This document shows, piece after piece, positions 8,174-17,106 of a stretch of 64,000 nucleotides of DNA. The notes under the pieces are model-generated. The model was given only the letters and a program-made list of their open reading frames with translations, was not told the DNA's origin and ran no database searches. Numbering within the stretch: position 1 is the stretch's first letter; each line of letters begins with the position of its first letter. Source of the stretch: Aestuariivirga litoralis (GTDB lineage Bacteria > Pseudomonadota > Alphaproteobacteria > Rhizobiales > Aestuariivirgaceae); assembly GCF_003234965.1 (NCBI RefSeq), contig NZ_QKVK01000001.1, positions 763,937-827,936 on the forward strand, given 5' to 3'. Made by a program: the position numbers and the translations under genes.

Positions 8174-10060
8174 GTGGCGAAGGAGAAGGACACACCTTCG
8201 AACGAGTTCAAGCGCGTCCTCACCGTCGCGATGAAGACCATTGCCGAGGACCCGGAGCTCTCCGTGGCCTTCGGCAACGAGGCGCCCTCGCTGGCGGGCA
8301 ACCGCGCCAAGCTCCCCCAGGTCGGCAATGAGCTGAAGGCCTCCGACATCGCCATCGTGCGCGGCCTGTCCGACAGCTTTGCGCTCCGCCTCGCCAACCA
8401 CAACGACAAGGTCCACGCCCGCTACCAGCCGCAGGGCAAGAATGCCCGGGCCGTCTTCGAGGCCGTCGAGCAGGCGCGCATCGAGGCCCTCGGCGCCAAT
8501 GCCATGCAGGGCATGAAGACCAACCTCGCGGCCATGCTGGACGACCGCTACCGCAAGAAGGACGTCGCCCGCTACACCGACCGCAAGGATGCCCCGCTCG
8601 ACGAGGCCGTGGCGCTGATGGTGCGCGAGGCGCTGACCGGCGAGAGGCCCCCCGAGGGGGCGCGCACCATGGTCGACCTGTGGCGGCCGTGGATCGAGGA
8701 CAAGGCGCACGACCAGCTCGCGCACCTGATGGACAACATCCACGACCAGGCGGCCTTCGCCCGCATGTCGCGCGACATCATAGCCGCCCTCGACATGGCG
8801 GAGGAGCTGGGCGAGGACCCCGACCAGTCGGACGAGAACGACGAGTCGAACGAGCCGGAAGAGGATTCCGGCGAACGCCAGGAGACGCCCGACAGCGAGG
8901 AGCAGGAAAGCTCCCAGCAGTCGATGGAAGAGATGCAGGACGCCGAGGGCGAGTCCGAGGCCGCCGAGATGGACGCCCAGCAGATGGACGTCGAGGACCA
9001 GGCCGAGGACCAGGATGGCGAGGAAGAACAGGACGGCGAGGAGCCGTGGAAGCCGCAGCTCCCCTTCTCGTCGCTCTCCAACGAAGACTTCTACAAGGTC
9101 TTCACCAACCAGTTCGACGAGGTGATCTCGGCCGAGGACCTGTGCGACGCCGAGGAACTCACCCGCCTTCGCAACTATCTCGACAAGCAGCTCTCGAACC
9201 TGCAGGGCGTCGTGGCGCGTCTCGCCAACCGCCTGCAGCGCCGCCTCATGGCGCAGCAGAACCGCAGCTGGGACTTCGACCTCGAGGAAGGCGTGCTCGA
9301 TGCCGCCCGCCTCACCCGCGTCGTCATCGACCCGATGCATCCACTCTCCTTCAAGGAGGAGCAGGACACCGAGTTCCGCGACACGGCGGTGAGTCTGCTC
9401 CTGGACAATTCGGGCTCGATGCGCGGGAGGCCCATCACGGTCGCCGCCACCTGCGCCGACATCCTCGCCCGCACGCTGGAGCGCTGCGGCGTGAAGGTGG
9501 AGATCCTCGGCTTCACCACGCGTGCGTGGAAGGGCGGCCAGGCGCGCGAGAAGTGGCTCGCCTCCAACAAGCCGTCGAACCCCGGCCGCCTCAACGACCT
9601 CCGCCACATCATCTACAAGTCGGCCGACAGCCCGTGGCGCCGCGCGCGCCGCAATCTGGGCCTGATGATGCGCGAGGGCCTGCTGAAGGAGAACATCGAT
9701 GGCGAGGCGCTGATCTGGGCGCACAACCGCCTCTTGGCCCGCCGCGAGCAGCGCCGCATCCTGATGGTGATCTCGGATGGTGCGCCGGTCGATGATTCAA
9801 CGCTCTCGGTCAATTCCGGCAATTATCTCGAGAAGCACCTCCGCCAGGTCATCCACGACATCGAGCAGCGCTCGCCGGTCGAACTGATCGCCATCGGCAT
9901 CGGCCATGACGTGACACGCTACTACAAGCGCGCGGTGACGATTGTCGATGCCGAGGAGCTTGGTGGGGCGATGACGGAGAAGCTCGCCGAGCTGTTTTCC
10001 GAGAAGGCCGCGCCGAAAGTGGTGGCAAAGCCCGCGCCAAGGAAGCGGGCGTCGGCGTAA
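8174..10060 (+). CDS. cobT: Aerobic cobaltochelatase subunit CobT
   Basis: The partner of CobS in the chelatase. The 628-residue protein has an N-terminal helical region, a very acidic linker (about 215-295, rich in Glu/Asp/Gln), and a C-terminal von Willebrand A domain with the MIDAS motif [10 protein letters not shown] (about 414) and a later [10 protein letters not shown]. It starts at GTG 8174, 10 bp after cobS. The Lys/Ala-rich tail is unremarkable. MIDAS-bound metal probably mediates docking to the ATPase ring or to CobN, as in the related Mg-chelatase ChlD. Confidence 0.97.
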   Translation: MAKEKDTPSNEFKRVLTVAMKTIAEDPELSVAFGNEAPSLAGNRAKLPQVGNELKASDIAIVRGLSDSFALRLANHNDKVHARYQPQGKNARAVFEAVEQARIEALGANAMQGMKTNLAAMLDDRYRKKDVARYTDRKDAPLDEAVALMVREALTGERPPEGARTMVDLWRPWIEDKAHDQLAHLMDNIHDQAAFARMSRDIIAALDMAEELGEDPDQSDENDESNEPEEDSGERQETPDSEEQESSQQSMEEMQDAEGESEAAEMDAQQMDVEDQAEDQDGEEEQDGEEPWKPQLPFSSLSNEDFYKVFTNQFDEVISAEDLCDAEELTRLRNYLDKQLSNLQGVVARLANRLQRRLMAQQNRSWDFDLEEGVLDAARLTRVVIDPMHPLSFKEEQDTEFRDTAVSLLLDNSGSMRGRPITVAATCADILARTLERCGVKVEILGFTTRAWKGGQAREKWLASNKPSNPGRLNDLRHIIYKSADSPWRRARRNLGLMMREGLLKENIDGEALIWAHNRLLARREQRRILMVISDGAPVDDSTLSVNSGNYLEKHLRQVIHDIEQRSPVELIAIGIGHDVTRYYKRAVTIVDAEELGGAMTEKLAELFSEKAAPKVVAKPAPRKRASA

Positions 10061-10092
10061 CGGCCGCAGGCCGACCTCCCCCACTCTCCAAT

Positions 10093-10168
10093 TCATCATA
10101 CGCGGGCTCGTCCCGCGTATCCCTTTGATGCCGTGCAGAGGATGCCCGGGACGAGCCCGGGCATGATG
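10093..10168 (+). repeat. Two-hairpin palindromic (REP-like) element, copy 2
   Basis: Non-coding, between convergent cobT and the acetyltransferase. Hairpin 1 is ATACGCGGG / CCCGCGTAT with loop CTCGT (10098-10120). Hairpin 2 is ATGCCCGGG / CCCGGGCAT with loop ACGAG (10142-10164). Both stems are perfect. Compared with copy 1 the stem bases differ on both arms together, keeping the pairing. The spacer keeps the AGAGGAT/AAAGGAT box before hairpin 2 seen in all copies. Confidence 0.8.
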
Positions 10169-10209
10169 GGCATGAGGAGAGTGTGCAGACCTTCGTTGGC
10201 CTTGGGCCT

Positions 10210-10857
10210 TCAACGGGGCGCATGCTTCGCGAGAAACGCCTCCACCGACAGCGCCCGCATGTCCTCGACCGCCTGCCCCAGCCGCTCATGCTCCCAGTCC
10301 CACCAGGCGAGCCGCAGGATGCGTTCCGCCACTTCCGGCGCGAAGCGCCATTTGAGGAAGCGCGCCGGCACGCCCGCCACGATGGCATAGGGGGCCACGT
10401 CCTTCGTCACCACGGCACCCGCCGCAACTACCGCGCCGTGGCCGATGGTGACGCCGGGCAGGATGATTGCGCCATGGCCGATCCACACATCATGCCCGAT
10501 CACCACCTTGGCGGCGATGCGCTGCTCGCGGAAGGCCTTGTCGAGCTTGGCATGCGCGAAGAACTCGTTGGGCCGATAGGTCATCTTGTGCTGGCTGATG
10601 CGCTCCGTCGGGTGGTTCAGCGCATTGATGCGGCACTGCGCGGCGATCGCCGTGAACTTGCCGATCTGCGCGTAGATCGCCTCCGAGTCCCGCTCGATGT
10701 AGGAATAGTCGCCGAGCGTCGAGTCGAGGAACTGCACGCGCTCCTTCAACTCGGTGAAGCGCCCCAATTCGGCATTGCGGGTGACGGCCGAGCCGTGGAT
10801 GCGCGGTGCGCCGTCACGCGGGCCATTGCCGCGCCTGCTTGCTTTCTCTTCGCTCAT
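10210..10857 (-). CDS. Left-handed beta-helix (hexapeptide) acetyltransferase
   Basis: A 215-residue protein with many hexapeptide repeats ([32 protein letters not shown]) and the VAGVPARFL ending of xenobiotic/CatB-type acetyltransferases, followed by a C-terminal helix region with [10 protein letters not shown]. The closest family I recall is the hexapeptide transferase often found beside phosphonate C-P lyase genes (phn_thr-fam), but no phn gene is in the window, so the substrate is unknown. An acetyl-CoA donor is the family rule. ATG 10857 is preferred over ATG 10869. Confidence 0.85.
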   Translation of the reverse strand: MSEEKASRRGNGPRDGAPRIHGSAVTRNAELGRFTELKERVQFLDSTLGDYSYIERDSEAIYAQIGKFTAIAAQCRINALNHPTERISQHKMTYRPNEFFAHAKLDKAFREQRIAAKVVIGHDVWIGHGAIILPGVTIGHGAVVAAGAVVTKDVAPYAIVAGVPARFLKWRFAPEVAERILRLAWWDWEHERLGQAVEDMRALSVEAFLAKHAPR

Positions 10858-10875
10858 CGCCTGACCCATAAAGCA

Positions 10876-10901
10876 AAAGCCGCCCCGGTTGGAGCGGCTT
10901 T
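10876..10901 (-). terminator. Rho-independent terminator of rpmB
   Basis: On the minus strand, an 11-bp stem AAAGCCGCTCC / GGGGCGGCTTT with a four-base loop AACC and one G-T pair is followed by TGCTTT. It sits 24 bp after the rpmB stop. Confidence 0.8.
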
Positions 10902-10924
10902 CGAATTCAGAACCGACCGAAGGA

Positions 10925-11221
10925 TCAGGCGGCCTTGGCGGCTTCCAGCTTCTTGGCGATCGAGCGCTTGAGGCGCAGCGCCTTGTCCGAGAGCTTGGCG
11001 CTGTCGGCCTTCATCAGGAAGGCGTCGAGGCCGCCCACATGCTCGACCGACTTCAGCGCGATCGCGGAGATGCGCAGGCGATAGGTCAGGCCCATCGCAT
11101 CGCTCATCAGGCTCACGTCGCACAGGTTCGGCATGAAGCGGGTCTTGGTCTTGTTGTTGGCATGGCTGACCTTGTTGCCAACCAGCGCGTTCTTTCCCGT
11201 CAACTCACAACGGCGGGCCAT
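10925..11221 (-). CDS. rpmB: 50S ribosomal protein L28
   Basis: A 98-residue L28 beginning [10 protein letters not shown], with the typical [13 protein letters not shown] segment and basic C-terminus. Only the first CxxTG-type Cys is present, as in the zinc-free alphaproteobacterial form. An in-frame ORF extends to 11305, but MARRC at 11221 is the family start. It is followed by a clear terminator and has a long (675-bp) upstream region shared with the divergent helicase gene. Confidence 0.97.
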   Translation of the reverse strand: MARRCELTGKNALVGNKVSHANNKTKTRFMPNLCDVSLMSDAMGLTYRLRISAIALKSVEHVGGLDAFLMKADSAKLSDKALRLKRSIAKKLEAAKAA

Positions 11222-11500
11222 GGGCTTAACTCCACAATAAGAATGGGCACCGGTCGGCAGGATGCCCCCGGTTCGGATGGCGGGTCTATAGTGGCAGCAG
11301 GCCACGGGGTCAAGCCGGAAGCACCCGATATCCCGGCGGGTCCAAAGCCTGTCTTCGCGCCTCTGCCCTCACCGGAAAGGAGCTGGCTGTCCCGTTCTGG
11401 CACAATCGGGTTAACGCCTCGCCCCGCCGCAACCGCGCTGCGAGCAGAATTCTCCTGTGCTCTTGTAGGCTTAGCTGAGCCGCAACACAACATCTTGCGA

Positions 11501-11571
11501 GAACAAACCACGAAAATCGGCCCTTCAGCGATTCGGGCGCGATCCGTTCCGGGGATGGTCCATTCCGTTAA
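11501..11571 (+). repeat. 71-bp imperfect direct repeat, copy A
   Basis: Aligns without gaps to 11735-11805; by hand count about 44 of 70 positions match. Conserved blocks are GAACAAACC at the start, GAAAA at 12-16, CGATTCGGGC at 29-38, GTTCCG at 46-51 and TCCA at 59-62. The copies start 234 bp apart in the rpmB-helicase intergenic region. Confidence 0.6.
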
Positions 11572-11734
11572 GAACGTCGGCTTGCCGGTCGCGAGGTCAG
11601 CTGGAATTCGTCAACCATGGGGCGCACGGCGTTAAGACTTTCGGCTCCACCTCCGCCATGGATGGCCGCCCCGGTGTTCCGGCGCATCAGGCGCCGCCTT
11701 CCGGAACCCCAGCAAATCCGGCACAAGCCCCTGG

Positions 11735-11805
11735 GAACAAACCCGGAAAAGCCAGTCAGCAACGATTCGGGCCGTGTTCGTTCCGCTTTGAATCCAATGC
11801 TTAAC
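11735..11805 (+). repeat. 71-bp imperfect direct repeat, copy B
   Basis: The second copy of the repeat at 11501-11571, ending 91 bp before the helicase start. The block pattern and spacing are the same. It could be a duplicated promoter/operator region or part of a structured leader. Confidence 0.6.
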
Positions 11806-11896
11806 GGGGCGGTTCAGAACGGGCCGATAATCCTTGACCGCGGGGGACCCGCGCCCCAAGTCTGGAGCTCACGAAAGTCCCGTAAAGCCGCCTTAG

Positions 11897-14800
11897 ATGC
11901 CCGCCCAGAAAACCGTCACTGCCGTGCTTGGCCCCACCAACACCGGCAAGACCCACCTCGCGGTGGAGCGCATGCTGGGGCACGGCGGCGGCATGATCGG
12001 GCTTCCCCTTCGCCTTCTGGCCCGCGAGATCTTCGACAAGGTGCGGGCGCGTGCGGGCGATGCCGCCGTGGCGCTGGTCACCGGCGAGGAGAAGATCATC
12101 CCCGCCGCCGCGCGCTACTGGATCTGCACCGTCGAGGCGATGCCTTCCGACGTCGACGTGCCCTTCCTCGCCATCGACGAGGTGCAGCTCTGTGCCGACT
12201 TCGAGCGCGGCCACATCTTCACCGACCGCGTGCTGAACCGCCGGGGGCGCGACGAGACCATGCTGCTGGGGGCCGCCACCATGCGCCCGCTGCTCGAGCG
12301 CCTGCTGCCGGGAACGACCTTCGTGGCGCGCCCGCGCTTCTCGCAGCTTCTCTACGCGGGCCAGAAGAAGCTCACGCGGCTTCCCCGCCGCTCGGCCATC
12401 GTCGCCTTCTCCGCCGACATGGTCTATGCGACGGCCGAGCTGATCCGCCGTCAGCGCGGCGGCGCGGCGGTTGTTCTCGGCGCCCTCAGCCCGCGCACCC
12501 GCAATGCCCAGGTGGCGCTCTACCAGTCGGGCGACGTCGATTACATCGTGGCCACCGATGCCATCGGCATGGGCCTCAACATGGATGTCGACCATGTGGC
12601 CTTCGCCTCCACCCGCAAGTTCGACGGCTTCCAGTACCGCCACCTCAACCCCTCCGAACTGGGCCAGGTCGCGGGCCGCGCCGGGCGCTACATGAACGAC
12701 GGCACCTTCGGCGTGACGGGCGAGGCAGATCCCTTCGAGCAGGAAGTGGTGGAGCGCCTCGAGTCGCACAATTTCGATGCCGTGCGCATGCTGCAGTGGC
12801 GCAACCGCGAGCTGGATTTCGGCTCGCTGGAGCGCCTCAGGCAGTCGCTCAACATGCTGCCCAACCAACAGGGCCTCACCCGCGCCCAGCCCAATGCCGA
12901 CCTGCTCGCGCTGGAAGCACTGGCCCGCGACCCCGCCACGCGTGACTTGGCCACGTCGAAGAAGGACGTGGAGCGGCTGTGGGAGGTCTGCCAGATCCCG
13001 GACTACAGAAACATTTCGAACTCGGAGCACGCCTCGATCGTTTCGAAGATCTACCAGTATCTCCAGACTGGAGACGGGTTCATCGATGAGGACTGGTTCG
13101 TGCGCCAGCTGAAGTTCTGCGAGAACACCCAGGGCGATCTCGACACGCTGTCGAACCGCATCAGCCACATCCGCACCTGGACTTTCGTGGCCAACCGGCC
13201 GGACTGGCTGAAAGCACCTCTCTATTGGCAATCCTACGCGAGAGAGATAGAGGACAAGCTGTCGGATGCCTTGCATGAGCGGCTGACACAGCGTTTTATC
13301 GACCGCCGTACCAGCGTGCTGATGAAGCGCCTGGCCCAGAAGGAAGAATTGATGTCGACTGTTGAAGAAGATGGCGCCATCCACGTCGAGGGCGAGTATA
13401 TTGGCCGGATCAAGGGCTTCCTCTTCGTGCCCGATGGTGCGACCGAGGGTGCCGAGGCCCGCGCCCTCAAGGCCGCCGCCATGTCCGCCGTGGCTGCCGA
13501 GATCACGGCGCGCGCCAAGGCGGTCGCCGCCTCAGCCGACACCGACCTGAAGCTCACCCGCGATGGCCAGATCATCTGGAACCATGCCCCCGTGGGCAGG
13601 CTTGAGCCTGGCGCCACCCTGCTGAAGCCGCGCGCCTCCGTCGTCGCCGGCGACCAGCTCTCAGGCGCCGAGCGCGAGGAGGTGCAGCAGCGCCTCCAGA
13701 AATTCACCGACCGCCACATCGCCGCCGTGCTCGAGCCGCTCCTGAAGCTCGAGGAAGGCGAGGGCCTCGAAGGCATCTCGCGCGGCATCGCCTATCGCCT
13801 GGTGGAGACGCTGGGCGTCCTGCCGCGTGACACCGTGACGGAGGAAGTGAAGGGCCTGAGTCAGGATGATCGCGCCAAGCTCCGTGCCTTGGGCGCCCGC
13901 TTCGGCGCCTTCAACGTCTATGTGCCAGCCCTCTTGAAGCCCGCCCCCACCGAGCTCCGCCTGCTGCTCTGGGCCTTGAGCCTGCAGAAGGAAGGCAAGC
14001 TCGACCCCGCAGCGCTGCCGCAGCCGCCGGGCCAGGGCCTCACCTCGGCGAGCTTCGACCGCTCTACCCCTAAGGGCTTCTATGGCGTCTGCGGCTACCG
14101 CATCTGCGGCTCGCGCGTCGTCCGCATCGACATGCTGGAGCGTCTGGCCGATGTGATCCGCGACCGCGTGTTCTGGCGCCCGCGCTTCGCCGAGGAACCG
14201 CGGCCCTCGGGTTCCGTCGAGGGCGGCGGCTTCACCGTGGTGCCGGACATGATGTCGCTCGTCGGCTGCTCAGGCGAGGACTTCCTCGGCATCCTGAGGA
14301 GCCTCGACTACCGCATGCAGAAGAAGACGGTGAAGCGCCCCGTGGCCGCCGCCGCTGCGGCGCCGGGCGCCCCGCAGGAACTGCCGGGCACCGCGCCCGC
14401 CGAGGTTCCGGCCCTCGCGCCGCAGGAAGCGCCCGCCCCCGCCGAACCGGTGACGCCGGAGCCGGGCGAAACGCCCGCCGAGCCCGCCACACCGCCGGAA
14501 GCGCCCGACAGCCCGGTCGAGGTCCCCTCCACCCCCGCCACGCCTGCGGCGGAGGGCGAGGCAGACGCCGTGGCTGAAGCCGCGCCCGCGCCCGAAGTGC
14601 CGATGGAAGAGGTGGAAATCGAGATCTGGTGGCCCAAGGACACCGGTCCCTTCCGCCATCGCCCCGAGCGCCAGCAGAACAACCGCCGCCCGCAGCAGCG
14701 CGGCGCCAAGCCGGCCGAAGGCGGCGAGAAGCCCGAGGGCGAACAGCAACCGCGCCGCGAGGGCGGCCGCCCGCACCGCCAGCATGGCAAGGACAAGCGC

Positions 14801-14968
14801 CGGGAAGACCGCGCCGAGGGCCAGGAGGGTCGGCAGGACCGCAGGCCGCGCCGGGAGGACCGCAAGCCGGAGGCCCCGGAGCGGAAATCCCGCCCGGAAA
14901 AGCCGATCGACCCCGATTCCCCCTTCGCCGTGCTGGGGGCGCTGAAGGCGAAGCTTGGCGGCAAGTGA
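11897..14968 (+). CDS. SUV3-like superfamily 2 RNA helicase
   Basis: A 1023-residue helicase related to mitochondrial SUV3 and typical of alphaproteobacteria. Motif I is LGPTNTGKTHL (about 11-21), motif II IDEVQLC, motif V ATDAIGMGLNMDVD and motif VI QVAGRAGRY. After the helicase core and a helical C-terminal region (to about 800) comes a roughly 110-residue Pro/Ala/Glu-rich linker, then an Arg/Gln/Lys-rich tail (about 910-1000) probably used to bind RNA, ending DSPFAVLGALKAKL. A role in RNA turnover is inferred from SUV3. It overlaps the S4-protein gene by 14 bp, so the two are coupled. Confidence 0.93.
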   Translation: MPAQKTVTAVLGPTNTGKTHLAVERMLGHGGGMIGLPLRLLAREIFDKVRARAGDAAVALVTGEEKIIPAAARYWICTVEAMPSDVDVPFLAIDEVQLCADFERGHIFTDRVLNRRGRDETMLLGAATMRPLLERLLPGTTFVARPRFSQLLYAGQKKLTRLPRRSAIVAFSADMVYATAELIRRQRGGAAVVLGALSPRTRNAQVALYQSGDVDYIVATDAIGMGLNMDVDHVAFASTRKFDGFQYRHLNPSELGQVAGRAGRYMNDGTFGVTGEADPFEQEVVERLESHNFDAVRMLQWRNRELDFGSLERLRQSLNMLPNQQGLTRAQPNADLLALEALARDPATRDLATSKKDVERLWEVCQIPDYRNISNSEHASIVSKIYQYLQTGDGFIDEDWFVRQLKFCENTQGDLDTLSNRISHIRTWTFVANRPDWLKAPLYWQSYAREIEDKLSDALHERLTQRFIDRRTSVLMKRLAQKEELMSTVEEDGAIHVEGEYIGRIKGFLFVPDGATEGAEARALKAAAMSAVAAEITARAKAVAASADTDLKLTRDGQIIWNHAPVGRLEPGATLLKPRASVVAGDQLSGAEREEVQQRLQKFTDRHIAAVLEPLLKLEEGEGLEGISRGIAYRLVETLGVLPRDTVTEEVKGLSQDDRAKLRALGARFGAFNVYVPALLKPAPTELRLLLWALSLQKEGKLDPAALPQPPGQGLTSASFDRSTPKGFYGVCGYRICGSRVVRIDMLERLADVIRDRVFWRPRFAEEPRPSGSVEGGGFTVVPDMMSLVGCSGEDFLGILRSLDYRMQKKTVKRPVAAAAAAPGAPQELPGTAPAEVPALAPQEAPAPAEPVTPEPGETPAEPATPPEAPDSPVEVPSTPATPAAEGEADAVAEAAPAPEVPMEEVEIEIWWPKDTGPFRHRPERQQNNRRPQQRGAKPAEGGEKPEGEQQPRREGGRPHRQHGKDKRREDRAEGQEGRQDRRPRREDRKPEAPERKSRPEKPIDPDSPFAVLGALKAKLGGK

Positions 14969-15260
14969 CGAGGCGCCGGGGCGCCAGCGCCTCGACAAGT
15001 GGCTGTGGTTCGCCCGGGTGGTGAAGACCCGGGAGGCCGCCTGCTCCCTCGTGGAATCCGGCCATGTCCGCCTCAATGGCCAGAAGACGCTGAAGCCCGG
15101 CCACGGGGTGAAGGCGGACGACGTTCTGACCATCGTCCTCAATTCAAGGGTGCGGGTCCTGCATGTCGCGGGGCTGGCCGAGCGCCGCGGTCCCGCCGAG
15201 GCGGCGCGGCGCCTCTATCGTGAGCCGGGCATGTCCACGCTGGATGAGGAAACGCCGTAA
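14955..15260 (+). CDS. S4-domain RNA-binding protein (Hsp15/HslR-like)
   Basis: A 101-residue protein with an S4 domain near its N-terminus (RLDKWLWFARVVKTREAA...VRLNGQKTLKPGHGVKADD). Hsp15-type proteins bind stalled 50S subunits carrying peptidyl-tRNA and help recycle them. The start is TTG at 14955, inside the end of the helicase; no in-frame ATG occurs before the domain. The helicase-S4-fdxA-carD order is a conserved alphaproteobacterial neighbourhood. Confidence 0.9.
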   Translation: MAASDEAPGRQRLDKWLWFARVVKTREAACSLVESGHVRLNGQKTLKPGHGVKADDVLTIVLNSRVRVLHVAGLAERRGPAEAARRLYREPGMSTLDEETP

Positions 15261-15323
15261 AATGTGGTGCAAGCCCCGCCGGAAATTGCTAGGAAGCGTT
15301 CGGAATAAAGAACGGTTGAGCCT

Positions 15324-15662
15324 ATGACCTATATCGTCACCGACAACTGCATCAAGTGCAAGTACATGGATTGCGTGGAAGTTTGCCCCGTGGACTGCTT
15401 CTACGAGGGCGAGAACATGCTCGTCATCCACCCCGACGAATGCATCGACTGCGGCGTCTGCGAGCCGGAATGCCCGGCCGAGGCGATCAAGCCTGATACC
15501 GAGCCCGGCCTCGAATCCTGGCTGAAGCTCAACACCGAATATGCCGCGCAGTGGCCCAACATCACCACCAAGAAGGACGCCCCGGCGGATGCCAAGGAGT
15601 TCGACGGCGTGGAAGGCAAGCTGGAGAAGTATTTCTCCCCCAATCCCGGCGAGGGCGACTGA
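15324..15662 (+). CDS. fdxA: Seven-iron ferredoxin FdxA
   Basis: A 112-residue ferredoxin. The first cluster region is [17 protein letters not shown] and the second is [12 protein letters not shown]; the wider spacing at the first site marks a [3Fe-4S] + [4Fe-4S] protein. The C-terminal tail (about 55-112) is normal for the Azotobacter-FdI type. A soluble electron carrier; the redox partner cannot be told from context. Confidence 0.96.
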   Translation: MTYIVTDNCIKCKYMDCVEVCPVDCFYEGENMLVIHPDECIDCGVCEPECPAEAIKPDTEPGLESWLKLNTEYAAQWPNITTKKDAPADAKEFDGVEGKLEKYFSPNPGEGD

Positions 15663-15733
15663 GGGTTTTCCATGCCCTGCGCGCAGGCCGGGCATGCATC
15701 CCCTTCCGGGCATTAACCTTTTTCCGCAAGATT

Positions 15734-15771
15734 CGTCCGTGTGCGGCACAAGATTCCGCCGTACACGGACG
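15734..15771 (+). other. Strong hairpin downstream of fdxA
   Basis: The arms CGTCCGTGTGCGGC and GCCGTACACGGACG pair over 14 bp with one G-T wobble around a 10-base loop. CAAGATTC occurs twice, just before the hairpin (15727) and in its loop (15749). There is no U-run after it, so it may stabilise the fdxA mRNA end or act as a weak terminator. Confidence 0.6.
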
Positions 15772-15796
15772 TCTAGCCCTTTAAAAATGCTTAAAC

Positions 15797-15826
15797 TTGT
15801 GATATTTAGGGCATCATGAGTATGTA
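15797..15826 (+). promoter_or_regulatory. Candidate sigma-70 promoter in the fdxA-carD gap
   Basis: TTGTGA (15797-15802) and TATGTA (15821-15826) are separated by 18 bp in an AT-rich patch. Transcription from about 15833 would run straight into the terminator at 15845-15876, giving a very short transcript, or read through to carD. Confidence 0.35.
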
Positions 15827-15844
15827 ATCCGAGTTGGGTGAAGG

Positions 15845-15876
15845 AAACCGGGCCAAGGGCTCGGGTTTTTTTATGC
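15845..15876 (+). terminator. Rho-independent terminator in the fdxA-carD gap
   Basis: The stem AAACCGGGCC / GGCTCGG(G)TTT, with an AAG loop, one G-T pair and one bulged G, is followed by a run of T residues. It lies 182 bp after the fdxA stop and about 200 bp before carD, beyond the 15734-15771 hairpin. It may end a small RNA or attenuate carD. Confidence 0.65.
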
Positions 15877-16072
15877 GCGTGCCGGCAATCCACAGACAGC
15901 GACAGGGGCCCGAGGGCGCCCTTCGGGTGGGAGGGCAGACAGGCACCGGTTACGGGAACTGGACGAAGAGGCAGGTTGCGCAGGTCTTTTGGCCAGCGCC
16001 GCGCGTCACCCCGTTTCTCGCCAACGGACCGCATATTCCAGAACACATTGGGCAAAGGGCGAAGGACGAAAC

Positions 16073-17002
16073 ATGACGAAGACCAAGACGAAGGCAGCGG
16101 CCACCAAGAAGCCCGCCGCCAAGGCCAAGACCAAGACAGCCCCGAAGAAGACCTCGAAGCCGGTGACCGCCGCCAAGGCCAAGCCCGCTGCCGCCAAGGC
16201 CAAGCCCGCCGCCGCCGCCAAGCCGGCCCCCAAGGCCGTTGCCGCCAAGGCCCCCGCCAAGCCCGCCGCCGCCGTAAAGCCGGCTCCGGCTGCAAAGCCG
16301 GTGGCCGCCGCCAAGCCCGCCGCCGAGGCCAGGAAGCCTGCCAAGGCTGCGGCCCCCGCCCCCGTTGCCAAGGCCGCTGCCCCGCAACCCGCCCCCGCCC
16401 CGGCCCACAAGCCGGCGGCTGCCGCTGCCGTGGTTGCCCCGCCCGTGGCGCGCAAGCTGGTGTTCAAGGTCAATGAACTCGTCGTCTACCCCGCCCATGG
16501 CGTGGGCAAGATCTCGATGATCGAGGAGCAGGAAATCGCCGGCGTGAAGCTCGAGCTCTACATCGTCGAGTTCGAGAAGGAGAAGCTCCGCCTCAAGGTG
16601 CCGACCAGCCGTGCGGAACAGAAGGGCATGCGCCGCCTGTCCGACAAGGCGCAGATCGAATCGGCGCTGAAGGTGCTCAAGGGCCGCGCCCGCATCAAGC
16701 GCACCATGTGGTCGCGCCGGGCGCAGGAATATGATGCGAAGATCAACTCCGGCGACATCATGGCCGTGGCCGAGGTGGTGCGCGACCTCTACCGCTCGGA
16801 GCGCCAGCCGGAACAGTCCTATTCCGAACGCCAGCTCTTCGAGCAGGCGCTGGACCGCATGGCCCGCGAAATCGCCGCCGTGAAGAAGATCGACGACGAC
16901 CAGGCCGTGAAGGAACTCGAAGAGTTCCTCTCGAAGAACGCCAAGCGTCCCGCCGCCGGCGAAAAGCCCGAAGAGGACGTGGCCGCCGACGAAGCCGCCT
17001 GA
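16073..17002 (+). CDS. CarD/CdnL-family transcription regulator with histone-like N-terminal tail
   Basis: The 309-residue protein has two parts. Residues 1 to about 125 are almost only Ala, Lys and Pro (repeats such as AKAKPAAA), like histone H1 or AlgP tails. From about 126 comes a full CarD domain: the RNA polymerase-interacting Tudor-like part (FKVNELVVYPAHGVGKI), then the helical DNA-binding part ending near residue 290. CarD/CdnL stabilises open promoter complexes, notably at rRNA promoters. The usual protein is about 160-200 residues, so the tail is a large addition that may bind DNA or RNA. ATG 16073 is chosen for its upstream AAGGAC. Confidence 0.9.
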   Translation: MTKTKTKAAATKKPAAKAKTKTAPKKTSKPVTAAKAKPAAAKAKPAAAAKPAPKAVAAKAPAKPAAAVKPAPAAKPVAAAKPAAEARKPAKAAAPAPVAKAAAPQPAPAPAHKPAAAAAVVAPPVARKLVFKVNELVVYPAHGVGKISMIEEQEIAGVKLELYIVEFEKEKLRLKVPTSRAEQKGMRRLSDKAQIESALKVLKGRARIKRTMWSRRAQEYDAKINSGDIMAVAEVVRDLYRSERQPEQSYSERQLFEQALDRMAREIAAVKKIDDDQAVKELEEFLSKNAKRPAAGEKPEEDVAADEAA

Positions 17003-17022
17003 TCTCTCGTCATCCGATCTGC

Positions 17023-17050
17023 AAAGGCCCGGCCGCACGCCGGGCCTTTT
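17023..17050 (+). terminator. Rho-independent terminator of carD
   Basis: A perfect 11-bp stem AAAGGCCCGGC / GCCGGGCCTTT with a five-base loop CGCAC, followed by T residues. It starts 21 bp after the carD stop and 57 bp before the tRNA. Confidence 0.88.
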
Positions 17051-17106
17051 CCGTTTCTGACGCCTTCCCAAAGCGGGCGCGGACCGTTAGAAAGGCCACC
17101 GGCCAA

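Larger units (their letters stand above)
11222..11896. other. 675-bp gene-free divergent intergenic region
   Basis: Separates rpmB (leftward) from the helicase (rightward). No convincing ORF was found: the ORFs present are short or are shadows running into the helicase in another frame. The region carries several TTAA-containing AT patches (around 11413, 11568, 11632, 11800) that could be promoters, plus a 71-bp imperfect direct repeat listed separately. An RNA gene cannot be excluded. Confidence 0.6.

Noticed and set aside
8680..9795. Long plus-strand ORF (371 codons) and a 554-codon minus ORF across cobT
   Set aside because: Shadow frames of cobT; compositions are Arg/Gly/Pro- or Val/Leu/His-skewed with no domain.
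11501..11750. LexA boxes (GAAC-N7-GAAC) in the rpmB-helicase gap
   Set aside because: Both candidates read GAAC-N7-GAAA, missing a core base, and neither flanking gene is a typical SOS gene; the wider direct repeat explains the similarity.
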